From NCBI RefSeq assembly GCF_030369675.1, contig NZ_CP128477.1, positions 2,170,001 to 2,234,000 on the forward strand: a DNA stretch of 64,000 nucleotides, read 5' to 3'. The position numbers and the translations under genes were made by a program. How positions within the stretch are numbered: position 1 is the stretch's first letter; every line of letters starts with the position of its first letter. Of this stretch, positions 27,554-35,280 are shown piece by piece. The DNA comes from Peteryoungia algae (GTDB lineage: Bacteria > Pseudomonadota > Alphaproteobacteria > Rhizobiales > Rhizobiaceae). A model generated the notes under the pieces. It did not search any database. It was not told the DNA's origin and was given only the letters and a program-made list of their open reading frames with translations.

Positions 27554-29073
27554 GCCTCGGCCTCCGCCGGAAGGGCGGCGATGGTCTGGACAATGACGCC
27601 GGGCGTGATATCGGCGCCATGCAGTTCTGCGACCATCTTGCGATCGCGCATGATGACGACGCGCGAGGAATAACTGACGATCTCGTCGAGCTCGGACGAT
27701 ATGACGACGAGTGCGAGACCGTCTTCACGCAACCGGCTGATCATGCGGACGATTTCGGCGTGGGCGCCGACATCGATACCGCGCGTCGGTTCGTCGAGGA
27801 TCAGGAAGCGCGGATCGGTGGCGAGCCAGCGGGCAAGGATAACCTTCTGCTGGTTTCCGCCGGACAGGAGCTTGACGGGTAGCTCGGCCGATGCCGTGCG
27901 GATGTCGAGCGCCTCGATAAAGTCGCCGGCGATCTCCAACTGCTCGTCACGGTTCAGTGCCTTGAACCAGCCCAGCCGCGCCTGCATGGCGATGACGATG
28001 TTCTCGCGGACCGAGAGATCACCGAATATGCCGTCGATCTTGCGGTCTTCCGGACAAAAGCCGAAGCCGAGCTCCACCGCATCGCGCGGATTGCGCACCT
28101 GCCGTGTCGCGCCGTCGATCTTGAGCGAACCACTGTCGGCATGGTCGATACCGAACATCAGCCGTGCCATTTCCGTGCGTCCGGAACCAAGGAGACCGGC
28201 AACACCGACGACTTCACCGCGGTGGATCTTCAAATCGAAGGGTTGAACACTGTTGGAAAGCCCGAACCCCTCGAACTCCATCAGCGTCTCGCCCACCTCG
28301 CCCTCTTCGCCCAGCACCTCGGGATGATGGAAGGCCAGATCCTTGCCAAGCATCATGCGCACGAGGCTGGTGCGGTCGAGCGAGGCGATGGCCTCTGTCC
28401 CGACGAGGCGCCCATTGCGCAGGACCGTCACGCGATCCGACAGCTCGAAAACCTGATCGAGAAAATGGGTTATGAAGACGATGGCAAGGCCACGATCACG
28501 CAACTGGCGGACGATGCCGAAGAGCTTTTCGACCTCGGAACGATCAAGGCTCGCGGTCGGCTCGTCGAGGATCAGAACCTTGCCGGAGAGTTCGACGGCG
28601 CGTGCAATCGCGATGATCTGCTGGACAGCGACGGAAAAGGTCGAAAGTTCGGCCTTCACGTCGATATCGAGGCCATAGCTCGTCAGGATCTCGCGAGATT
28701 TCCGCTCCATGTGGCGCTTGTCGACCAGACCGAAGCGGTTGGTCGGCTGGCGACCGATGAACAGATTGTCGATGACGGTCATGTTGGGCAGGAGGTTGAC
28801 CTCCTGATAGACCGTGCCGATGCCGAGCGCCTGGGCCTGCTGTGGCGTGGTAAAATGGACGGTTTCGCCATCGACGGAAATCGTCCCGCCATCGGGAATA
28901 TACGCTCCCGTCAGGATCTTGATCAGCGTCGATTTTCCGGCACCGTTCTCACCGAGAAGCGCATGCACCTCGCCGCGATGAAATGCGATGTCGACGTCCG
29001 CGAGCGCCGTGTGATTGCCGAATGTCTTGGTGATGCCCGCCGCCGCAAGCACGATCGATGGATGCTTGGTCAT
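27550..29073 (-). CDS. ytfR: Sugar ABC transporter ATP-binding protein, double NBD (YtfR-like)
   Basis: 507-residue tandem ATPase of the CUT2 (ribose/galactofuranose) type. The first domain has Walker A GENGAGKST (residues 41-49) and LILDEPTASLD. The second has the altered loop GLLGSGRTE usual for the family, then LSGGNQQKVILARWL and LILDEPTRGIDVG. I start at 29073 (MTKHPSIV), which has a GGGGGAAGAGG Shine-Dalgarno stretch, rather than 21 bases upstream. It lies 104 bases after the binding-protein gene; that gap holds a hairpin. Confidence 0.92.
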   Translation of the reverse strand: MTKHPSIVLAAAGITKTFGNHTALADVDIAFHRGEVHALLGENGAGKSTLIKILTGAYIPDGGTISVDGETVHFTTPQQAQALGIGTVYQEVNLLPNMTVIDNLFIGRQPTNRFGLVDKRHMERKSREILTSYGLDIDVKAELSTFSVAVQQIIAIARAVELSGKVLILDEPTASLDRSEVEKLFGIVRQLRDRGLAIVFITHFLDQVFELSDRVTVLRNGRLVGTEAIASLDRTSLVRMMLGKDLAFHHPEVLGEEGEVGETLMEFEGFGLSNSVQPFDLKIHRGEVVGVAGLLGSGRTEMARLMFGIDHADSGSLKIDGATRQVRNPRDAVELGFGFCPEDRKIDGIFGDLSVRENIVIAMQARLGWFKALNRDEQLEIAGDFIEALDIRTASAELPVKLLSGGNQQKVILARWLATDPRFLILDEPTRGIDVGAHAEIVRMISRLREDGLALVVISSELDEIVSYSSRVVIMRDRKMVAELHGADITPGVIVQTIAALPAEAEA

Positions 29074-29132
29074 TGCCTCTTCCCCCTCTCCCACGAAGCT
29101 ACCCCCTGCTGACGCCGGGAGAAAGCGACAGC

Positions 29133-29160
29133 GACCCCGCCACGAGTATTTGGCGGGGTC
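29133..29160 (-). other. Intercistronic hairpin after the YtfQ-like gene
   Basis: Perfect 9-bp stem GACCCCGCC/GGCGGGGTC with a 10-base loop, between the binding-protein stop codon and the ATPase start. No clear T run follows. It probably stabilises the upstream message or attenuates the downstream genes, as at three other binding-protein genes in this window. Confidence 0.55.
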
Positions 29161-29177
29161 CTGCCGGGAGGGTTACC

Positions 29178-30140
29178 TTAGTAACCGAGGCCCTTGCGGT
29201 TGTCATACTCGCCCTGCGGATTGTCGGCAGGCGTGTAGAGCTTGGATTCCGTGATGATGAACTTCTCCGGCTGCTTGCCGTCCTTCATGAAGGCATCGAT
29301 CGCATCGAAGGCAGGTCCTGCCATATTCGGGGTCAGTTCCACGGTCGCATTGGCTTCGCCAGCAACCATGGCGGCGAAGATATCCGGAACAGCGTCAATC
29401 GACACGACCAGAATGTCTGTACCCGGCTTCAGCCCGGCATCCTTGATTGCCTGGATGGCACCGACGGCCATGTCGTCGTTATGGGCATACATCGCGCAGA
29501 TGTCCTTGCCGCCATTTTCAGCTTTCAGGAAGCCTTCCATGACTTCCTTACCCTTGGCGCGTGTGAAATCGCCGGTCTGGCTGCGGGCAATGCTGATATT
29601 CGCCTTGCCAGCAATGGCTTCTTCAAAGCCCTTCTTGCGGTTGATGGCAGGCGTCGAACCGACGGTGCCCTGCAGTTCAACGACCTTGCACGGCTTGTCG
29701 CCGACGGTGTTGACCAGCCATTCGCCTGCAACACGACCTTCCTTCACCTGGTCGGATGCGACAGAGGTCAGGTAGAGATCCTGCGGAGCATCGACGCCGC
29801 GGTCGAGCAGGATGACCGGGATCTCGGCTTCCTTGGCTTCCGTCAGAACATCTTCCCAGCCGGTTGCGACGACGGGAGCAACGAGGATGGCGTCAACGCC
29901 CTGAGCGATGAAGCCCCTGATAGCCTTGATCTGGTTTTCCTGCTTCTGCTGTGCGTCGGCAAACTTCAGTTCGATGCCGCGCTTTTCAGCTTCCTGCTTG
30001 GTGACGGATGTTTCAGCAGCGCGCCAGCCCGATTCAGAACCGATCTGCGAGAAGCCGACGGTGAGGTCTGCCGCCAGGGCAGACGAGCAGCCGAGTGCAA
30101 TCACGCTTGCGCTGAGCGCAAGCTTGCGAAGAAATGTCAT
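29178..30140 (-). CDS. ytfQ: Galactofuranose-type ABC substrate-binding protein (YtfQ-like)
   Basis: 320-residue periplasmic binding protein with a signal peptide ending at SSALAA. The mature start LTVGFSQIGSESGWRAAET, the internal KQENQIKAIRGFIAQGVDAI and APVVATGWEDVL, and the block VELTPNMAGPAFDA are very close to E. coli YtfQ as I recall it, so galactofuranose or a near relative is the likely ligand. The ATG at 30140 follows AAGGGAGGA. First gene of the leftward five-gene operon. Confidence 0.9.
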   Translation of the reverse strand: MTFLRKLALSASVIALGCSSALAADLTVGFSQIGSESGWRAAETSVTKQEAEKRGIELKFADAQQKQENQIKAIRGFIAQGVDAILVAPVVATGWEDVLTEAKEAEIPVILLDRGVDAPQDLYLTSVASDQVKEGRVAGEWLVNTVGDKPCKVVELQGTVGSTPAINRKKGFEEAIAGKANISIARSQTGDFTRAKGKEVMEGFLKAENGGKDICAMYAHNDDMAVGAIQAIKDAGLKPGTDILVVSIDAVPDIFAAMVAGEANATVELTPNMAGPAFDAIDAFMKDGKQPEKFIITESKLYTPADNPQGEYDNRKGLGY

Positions 30141-30498
30141 GATGTCCTCCCTTGAAAAGACACCGCCTCCACGGTGCCTGCCGTTATGCATAGGCAACGG
30201 CTCAACCGCTGTAAAGAGAAAAAGTACTATTATATGTTGTGCACTGCAGCATAGACTTGCGACACGCCCCTGATGCATGCCACTCTACTTCAAGATGCCA
30301 AAAGTTAATATCCATTCACTGCGATGCTGAACGGTCGTCCGCGAAAGGCCGAAGGATGCTTGAAGTTTAGCCAAAGGGCATAACCTCCCTAAAAATCGCA
30401 ATATCTTATTAACCACGTTTCTTTACAACTTCGACTGCACGATTCCTGTGCCTTGCATGAGCAATTCCGGCTCCCGATACACGAACCAGGAATACACC
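30141..30498. other. Divergent intergenic region ytfQ / parA
   Basis: 358 bases with no credible gene; A/T-rich. It should contain the promoters of both flanking genes. On the minus strand TATAAT at 30229-30234 lies about 90 bases before the ytfQ-like start, but I could not find a good -35 at the proper distance. No clear operator was seen. Confidence 0.5.
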
Positions 30499-31224
30499 AT
30501 GGCAGTAATCACTTTCGCAAACACGAAAGGCGGCGCAGGCAAGACGACCGCAGCCCTTCTGCTCGCCACCGAACTCCTGCATCAGAATCATCGCGTTTGC
30601 GTTCTGGACGCCGACCCGCAACGGTGGTTCTCGCGCTGGCAGGAAGGTGCACCACTCATTCCACGCCTGTCTGTCGAGACCTATGTCTCCGCCTCAACCA
30701 TACAAAAGATCGTCCACGAACGTCGGCAGGAATGGGATTTCGTCATCATCGACCTTCCCGGCATCCAATCCCCGCTTCTCGCTTCCGCAGTCGGCCTCTC
30801 CGACCACGTCATCGTTCCGATCCAGGGCAGCAGCATGGATGCGCAAGGCGGCGCGCAGGTTCTCGATCTGCTGCGCTATCTCGACCGCAAGGCCGGTATT
30901 TGCATCCCCCATTCGGTCGTGCTTTCCAGGGTCAACCCCGCCATAACCACGCGTTCGATGACGGCCGTGAAACGGCTTCTGGCCGAGCAGCAGATCAATG
31001 TTCTCGATACGCCGATCGCCGAAAGGGCAGCCTTCCGGGAGATGTTTGACCTCAATCGCCCCCTGCGCAAGCTTGAGGGCACGACGACGAGCGGCGGCGA
31101 AAAGGCAATCCGCAACGCAGAAGCCTTTGCCGCTGAAATTCTCACCTTGGTCACGCCCGGCAAGACCCAGGACCGATCCTTGGTGAGCCGGCGGAATATG
31201 GCCCGTTACGAAACGGCTGCCTGA
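30499..31224 (+). CDS. ParA/MinD-family ATPase, VirC1-like
   Basis: 241-residue deviant-Walker ATPase. The P-loop is KGGAGKTT (residues 10-17) and the Walker A' aspartate region is VCVLDADPQRWFSRW near 35-45; IIDLPG is the Walker B-like segment. Size and the DADPQ-W-x-W context recall Agrobacterium VirC1 and related rhizobial ParA proteins. There is no adjacent parB, repB or repC gene, so it is an orphan. Possible roles are positioning of a protein or chemosensory cluster, or a chromosomal partition function. The start at 30499 has AGGA upstream. Confidence 0.85.
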   Translation: MAVITFANTKGGAGKTTAALLLATELLHQNHRVCVLDADPQRWFSRWQEGAPLIPRLSVETYVSASTIQKIVHERRQEWDFVIIDLPGIQSPLLASAVGLSDHVIVPIQGSSMDAQGGAQVLDLLRYLDRKAGICIPHSVVLSRVNPAITTRSMTAVKRLLAEQQINVLDTPIAERAAFREMFDLNRPLRKLEGTTTSGGEKAIRNAEAFAAEILTLVTPGKTQDRSLVSRRNMARYETAA

Positions 31225-31269
31225 CGCCTTTCGAAACAAGTTGGATTGTCGTCCTGAATGGAGGCCCGG

Positions 31270-31316
31270 CGCTCGCCGGCGGACAGGAAGCCGGGCTACC
31301 AGTCCTGTCCGGAGCG
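31270..31316. repeat. Long imperfect inverted repeat downstream of parA
   Basis: GGACAGGA (31281-31288) pairs with TCCTGTCC (31303-31310). An outer CGCTC/GAGCG pair (31270-31274, 31312-31316) extends the stem. No T run on either strand marks it clearly as a terminator; it could be a rho-independent-like end of the parA transcript or a small palindromic repeat element. Confidence 0.4.
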
Positions 31317-31521
31317 AGCCGGCTGGTCACCTGTTGCGAGACCGAGAAGTCAGCCCACAAAAACCATATCAATTGCGGATATAGCGGCGTCGTCCAGAAG
31401 ACCCTTGAGGGTCTCCGCTGACGGGATGAGATCGCATGTCTTCGTGGCCGCTGCTGATGCGCCGCATCACGTCACGAATTTGGACAAAAGACTGACGGGA
31501 GATCGGGCGCAATTGTCGCCC

Positions 31522-31550
31522 TGAAAGGAAACGGGGCTTCAATCGCCCCG
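31522..31550 (-). terminator. Intrinsic terminator after cheW
   Basis: On the minus strand CGGGGC-GATTGAA-GCCCCG (31532-31550) is followed by TTTCCTTTC. It lies 10 bases past the cheW stop codon. Confidence 0.75.
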
Positions 31551-31560
31551 CCCCGAATGA

Positions 31561-32031
31561 TCAGGCTGCCATGCCCCAGGAAGAAGGATCATCCTCGCCA
31601 AACATGCGCTCGAGGCTGAGGAAGCAGATCATGCTCTTGTCATGCGCGATGATACCGTCGGAAAAGGCGGCACTTGGGCCGGTCGCGGCTGGAAGCGGCT
31701 GCAGCGTGCTGCCGGCGACGGTCAGAATGTCCGATACGCCATCGACGAGAAGGCCGACCGTCATGCCATTGACTTCAGTGACGACCACGGCGCTGCGTTC
31801 CGTCGCCTGCGCCGCCGGCATGCCAAGCTTGACCGCCAGATCGACGATCGGGATGACCGTGCCGCGCAGGTTCATCACGCCGAGGACTTCGTAGGGAGAA
31901 TGGGGGATCGGCGTCACCGGTGCCCAGCCACGGATTTCGCGGATGGAGGTCGTCTTGACACAGAATTCCTGCTGGTGAAGGCGAAAAGCGATGATCTCGA
32001 GGGCATCTGTGGCATTCGACGTCGTGTTCAT
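31561..32031 (-). CDS. cheW: CheW-domain chemotaxis coupling protein
   Basis: 156-residue single CheW domain. Such proteins link chemoreceptors to the CheA kinase. Family segments include FRLHQQEFCVKTTSIREIRGW, VLGVMNLRGTVIPIVDLAVKLGM and VGLLVDGVSDIL. The ATG at 32031 follows GAGGAG. No cheA, cheB, cheR or receptor gene is beside it, so it is a lone coupling protein, perhaps serving receptors encoded elsewhere. A terminator follows closely, so it appears monocistronic. Confidence 0.93.
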   Translation of the reverse strand: MNTTSNATDALEIIAFRLHQQEFCVKTTSIREIRGWAPVTPIPHSPYEVLGVMNLRGTVIPIVDLAVKLGMPAAQATERSAVVVTEVNGMTVGLLVDGVSDILTVAGSTLQPLPAATGPSAAFSDGIIAHDKSMICFLSLERMFGEDDPSSWGMAA

Positions 32032-32190
32032 CTGCAATTCTCCTCGGCAAGCCCGACCGGCTGGCACCTTGTCACGATGATGATCGCCCGGTTGGACCGG
32101 CGTGCAATCCTGAGTCTGCAACTCGGAATCAATCTAGCCCACCAGCAATTAAATAATTTCTAAATCAACGCATAGATTCTGCCATATACG

Positions 32191-33096
32191 TCAACCGGAT
32201 GACGATTCCCGCGCAACCATCTGATAATGCGCCATCTGTCCGGCGCTCCACCAGAAGAACTCGGTGAGCAATCCTCCGTCGACATCCTCGATCCGGCCGT
32301 TCTGGATGCTGAAGAGACCACGTTTCACGGAGGGCGTCAGGACATTGCCCACGTGCTGGCGGGAGACCTGAAAACGCTGCGAAAGAGCATCATAGCTCAG
32401 CTGAAGGTCCCAGCTTTCGCCTCCGGATCGGGAGAGATGAGCGCCAATCACGGCGCACAGAATGAGATAACCACTATCCCGGCCGGAGAAATCGACGATT
32501 GTCGGAAAGGGAGCGAAAAGCACGTCCTTGGTCAGGATGGCATCCATCGATCGCGCGAGAAGATCACCCATCCGTAAAGGATCAACGGCCATCCAGTCAT
32601 GCAACGCATGCTGTTCGAGCAGAGCGGACGACGCGAGGAAGGCCAGGGGCGAGCGCGCGATCTTGAGGATCAGCGCTTCAGTCGGGCGAAGGATCAGTTC
32701 GCGCCGATCGCTCGGATTTTGTTCGGCTGTGACATAGCCGCCTGCCCTCAGGCCTGCAATCAGATCGCTGGCTTGCCGCCCGCTGCCCGGCACGACGCTC
32801 TTGAGCAGGGTCATCGTCGGCGCCGGGCCGATCCCAAGGTCGAAACGCCCCGCAAGTGCTATCAGCATGTAGCAGGTGATGTAGCGCGTTTTCTGGGCGA
32901 AGATCTTGTTTGCCGGCCAGCGAAAGTCGTTCGGTTCGACCATTCTGCGGCAGTAGGCGAGCACTGCACGCTCATAGCCCGGGCGTGCGAGAAGCGGCAT
33001 GGCGGCCTGCCAGACCGGCTCCTGGAGGTGTTCTTCGACACCGCCGTAAACGATGCGTGGATTGCCTGCAAAGTGTTCTGTATGCATCTGATCCAT
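32191..33096 (-). CDS. Unrecognised two-winged-helix putative DNA-binding protein
   Basis: 301-residue protein I do not recognise as a named family. Residues ~75-145 look like a MarR-type winged helix (VVPGSGRQASDLIAGLRAGGYV then a wing NPSDRRELILRPTE). Residues 231-265 form a clear helix-turn-helix (LSYDALSQRFQVSRQHVGNVL). The rest is helical. A transcription regulator with two DNA-contacting modules is the best guess. I start at 33096 because GAGGAG lies 9 bases upstream; the ATG 27 bases earlier has no ribosome binding site. It stands alone between cheW and the DUF442 gene. Confidence 0.6.
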   Translation of the reverse strand: MDQMHTEHFAGNPRIVYGGVEEHLQEPVWQAAMPLLARPGYERAVLAYCRRMVEPNDFRWPANKIFAQKTRYITCYMLIALAGRFDLGIGPAPTMTLLKSVVPGSGRQASDLIAGLRAGGYVTAEQNPSDRRELILRPTEALILKIARSPLAFLASSALLEQHALHDWMAVDPLRMGDLLARSMDAILTKDVLFAPFPTIVDFSGRDSGYLILCAVIGAHLSRSGGESWDLQLSYDALSQRFQVSRQHVGNVLTPSVKRGLFSIQNGRIEDVDGGLLTEFFWWSAGQMAHYQMVARESSSG

Positions 33097-33211
33097 TGCC
33101 GCCGCTCCTCGATTGACGGACATAGGAGAACAAATCGCCGGCTGCGTCGAGCCCTGGCCTTGTGCGCTGCCTCACCGAGCCCAACTGCAGGCAGTTGGGG
33201 ATCCGCGCAAA

Positions 33212-33544
33212 TCAGGCCCGCTTGGCAAGGTCGTAGGCAGCGATACAGCGCATGCCGGAGGCACAATAGGCGAGAACCGGGCCAGTTTGCCTGGAGAGCA
33301 GATCCCTGAGTTGGCGCGCCTGATCGAAAGAGAGCGATCCGGGAACAACAGGCAGGTAATGTGCTTCCAGCCCGACACCGCGCGCAGCTTCCTCCACTTC
33401 CTCGAAGGAGGGCTGGAAAAAGCCTTCCTTGTCCGGACGCATGCAGATCACGGTCTTGAAGCCCAGATCTGCGAATTCGCGCAGTTGCGAAGGTTTGATC
33501 TGGCCGGTGACATGAAAACTGGGATCGATGCTGCGAATGCTCAT
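33212..33544 (-). CDS. DUF442/TIGR01244-type sulfurtransferase-phosphatase domain protein
   Basis: 110-residue protein matching the small domain found at the N-terminus of Blh (beta-lactamase-like hydrolase) proteins in Agrobacterium and Xylella. SFHVTGQIKPSQLREFADLGFKT and VICMRPDKEG are the usual opening. The active-site loop is C94-ASGM-R99, a Cys-x4-Arg loop as in rhodaneses. It is divergent from the ArsR-family gene at 33679, the arrangement seen for BigR-controlled sulfide-detoxification genes. A role in handling persulfide sulfur is likely; the ETHE1-like partner domain is absent here. Confidence 0.82.
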   Translation of the reverse strand: MSIRSIDPSFHVTGQIKPSQLREFADLGFKTVICMRPDKEGFFQPSFEEVEEAARGVGLEAHYLPVVPGSLSFDQARQLRDLLSRQTGPVLAYCASGMRCIAAYDLAKRA

Positions 33545-33593
33545 GCAGGGCTCCTTCGAGAGATAAATGCGGACGCGAGGCTGTCAACGCACA

Positions 33594-33604
33594 ATACATA
33601 GTAT
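33594..33604. promoter_or_regulatory. Candidate ArsR-family operator, DUF442 side
   Basis: ATAC-ATA-GTAT, a perfect short palindrome 50 bases before the DUF442 gene start and within A/T-rich sequence. It resembles ATAC-ATTC-GTAT at 33665 in front of the ArsR gene. Confidence 0.4.
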
Positions 33605-33664
33605 TTTTATTATATTTATGGTGCCCACGCGGCATGTCAACACTTGCCAGCACTGATTAATGAT

Positions 33665-33676
33665 ATACATTCGTAT
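33665..33676. promoter_or_regulatory. Candidate ArsR-family operator overlapping the arsR start region
   Basis: ATAC-ATTC-GTAT immediately upstream of the ATG at 33679. Binding here would block initiation and give autorepression. The arm sequence is shared with 33594. Confidence 0.4.
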
Positions 33677-33678
33677 CT

Positions 33679-33996
33679 ATGAAGATTGATCCTGAACAGA
33701 TGAAGCTTGGTGCCGATATGGCCAGCGAACTCCTGAAGTCGCTATCGAACCGGTATCGCCTGCTGATCCTCTGCCGCCTCGCTGATGGCGAGCATTCCGT
33801 CGGCCAACTGGCGGAATTCCTTGGGATTCGCGACAGTACCGTCTCCCAGCATCTGGCACTCCTGCGTCGCGAGAAGATCATTGCGGGGCGGCGTGACGGC
33901 CAGACAATCTGGTATCGGATTGAGAGCGAACCGGCCCGCGCCGTGATTGGCACCCTCTACGACAGTTTCTGCAAGACCTCGGATTGCGTCACCTGA
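33679..33996 (+). CDS. ArsR-family repressor, SqrR/BigR-like persulfide-sensor type
   Basis: 105-residue winged-helix repressor (HTH near residues 42-68, VGQLAEFLGIRDSTVSQHLALL). It lacks the metal-binding ELCVC of ArsR. It has C32 in the alpha-2-like helix (LLILCRLADGEHSVGQL) and C98 near the C-terminus (DSFCKT), plus C103. A Cys pair at these two places is the thiol switch of BigR, SqrR and YgaV, which sense persulfides. The divergent DUF442 gene and the downstream DUF2892 gene support a sulfide/persulfide response. It may also regulate the RND operon beginning at 34091. Confidence 0.85.
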   Translation: MKIDPEQMKLGADMASELLKSLSNRYRLLILCRLADGEHSVGQLAEFLGIRDSTVSQHLALLRREKIIAGRRDGQTIWYRIESEPARAVIGTLYDSFCKTSDCVT

Positions 33997-34048
33997 CAGC
34001 CGCGACCATGGAATGAGCCCCGCCTCCGCTTGACTTCCGCTTGCCCAT

Positions 34049-34070
34049 TATCTACGTATTGTCGTAGATA
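34049..34070. promoter_or_regulatory. Inverted repeat upstream of the DUF2892-RND operon
   Basis: Perfect 8-bp arms TATCTACG/CGTAGATA with a 6-base spacer, 20 bases before the DUF2892 start. The site would sit over or just after a promoter, as expected for a repressor. The ArsR-family protein encoded upstream is the obvious candidate binder. Confidence 0.55.
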
Positions 34071-34090
34071 TGTACATTAAGGAGAAAAAT

Positions 34091-34291
34091 ATGTCGATCG
34101 ATCGCGCCGTCCTCGCCTTTGCCGGCCTCATGGTCCTCCTCTCGCTGCTGCTCACGCACTTCGTCCATCCAGGATTCGTCTGGTTTACCGTCTTCATTGG
34201 CGTGAACATGCTACAGTCCGCCTTCACCGGCTTCTGCCCGGCAGCCATGATCTTCCGCAAGCTGGGTCTTCGACCCGGCACCGCATTCTGA
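34091..34291 (+). CDS. Small DUF2892 membrane protein (YgaP TM-domain-like)
   Basis: 66-residue protein with two hydrophobic segments (VLAFAGLMVLLSLLLT and FVWFTVFIGVNMLQSAFTGF) then a C-terminal FCPAAMIFRKLG. This matches the membrane domain of YgaP rhodanese and the free-standing DUF2892 family often encoded with sulfide-responsive ArsR regulators. The ATG follows AAGGAG. It is 11 bases upstream of the RND adaptor gene. A role in membrane sulfur or persulfide handling is inferred. Confidence 0.8.
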   Translation: MSIDRAVLAFAGLMVLLSLLLTHFVHPGFVWFTVFIGVNMLQSAFTGFCPAAMIFRKLGLRPGTAF

Positions 34292-34302
34292 GGACATTTG
34301 TC

Positions 34303-35280
34303 ATGCAGCCCACCGCCTTCATCACCCTGATCGCTGCCCTCACGGCAACCGGAATGAGCGTCTCCCATGCAGCCGACACCGAGCTGACGCCGGTCAGCAT
34401 ACCGGAGATGAAGGCGGTCTATGGCCAAATCCAGCCGCGCAACAGAGTATTGGCACGCGCAAGACTCGGCGGCACGGTAGCACGCCTCACCGTGACCGAG
34501 GGCGACCTCGTCAAGGCCGGCGATGTGATTGCCGAGGTCAAGGACGACAAAATCGACTTCCAGATCAAGGCTGTGGATGCCCAGCTTCAGGGCCTGACCG
34601 CTTCGGTGAATGATGCACAGGTTGAACTCGACCGTGCAGACAGGCTGGTCCGCAGCGGCGCGGCCAGCACCCAGCGGCTCGATCAGCTTCGCACCCAGCT
34701 GGACGTGATCACCAATCAGGTTCGCCAGGCCGAAGCCCAGCGATCCCTTCTTGTCCAGCAATCCTCCGAAGGCGCCGTTCTTGCGCCGTCGGACGGCCGC
34801 GTCATCTCAGTGCCTGTCACCCGCGATGCCGTGGTCATGGCCGGTGAAACGGTCGCCACGATTGCTGGTGGTGGCTTCTTCCTGAGACTCGCAGTCCCCG
34901 AACGGCACGCCCATGAACTTTCTCAAGGCGCCCAGATCCGCATCGAGGCCGCAGGGGAAAAGCTCGAAGGCGAACTCGTGAAGATCTATCCGCAGATCGA
35001 AGGCGGTCGGGTCACGGCGGATGTGGAGGTCGACGGCCTCGACACCGATTTCGTCGCAGCGAGAGTGCTCGTTGAACTGCCCGTCGGCAATCGCCAGGCG
35101 CTGTTGGTGCCTCCGACATCCGTTTCCAGCCGAGCCGGCATCGACTTCGTCGCCGTCCGCGAGGGCGACAAGGTGGTGGATCGCACCGTGGTCGCCGGCA
35201 ATGCCGTGGAGATCGACGGGGAGGAAAAGATCGAGATCCTGTCCGGCCTCGCGGCCGGTGATGTCGTGGTGACGAAATGA
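34303..35280 (+). CDS. RND efflux periplasmic adaptor (membrane fusion protein)
   Basis: 325-residue adaptor with a signal peptide ending at VSHAA. The lipoyl/barrel-sandwich halves include ARLGGTVARLTVTEGDLVKAGDVIAEV, and a coiled hairpin lies between them (about residues 85-150). It links an inner-membrane RND pump to an outer-membrane channel. It overlaps the pump gene by 4 bases. No outer-membrane factor is encoded nearby, so a shared TolC is probable. Confidence 0.9.
   Translation: MQPTAFITLIAALTATGMSVSHAADTELTPVSIPEMKAVYGQIQPRNRVLARARLGGTVARLTVTEGDLVKAGDVIAEVKDDKIDFQIKAVDAQLQGLTASVNDAQVELDRADRLVRSGAASTQRLDQLRTQLDVITNQVRQAEAQRSLLVQQSSEGAVLAPSDGRVISVPVTRDAVVMAGETVATIAGGGFFLRLAVPERHAHELSQGAQIRIEAAGEKLEGELVKIYPQIEGGRVTADVEVDGLDTDFVAARVLVELPVGNRQALLVPPTSVSSRAGIDFVAVREGDKVVDRTVVAGNAVEIDGEEKIEILSGLAAGDVVVTK

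Larger units (their letters stand above)
31225..31560. other. Intergenic region parA / cheW
   Basis: 336 bases, no credible gene. It contains a structured repeat at 31270-31316 downstream of parA and the cheW terminator at 31522-31550. Nothing else was recognised. Confidence 0.5.

Noticed and set aside
30499-31224. ParA as part of a plasmid or chromid repABC origin
   Set aside because: No repB/parB, repC or parS-like palindromes nearby, and the protein is too short for RepA.
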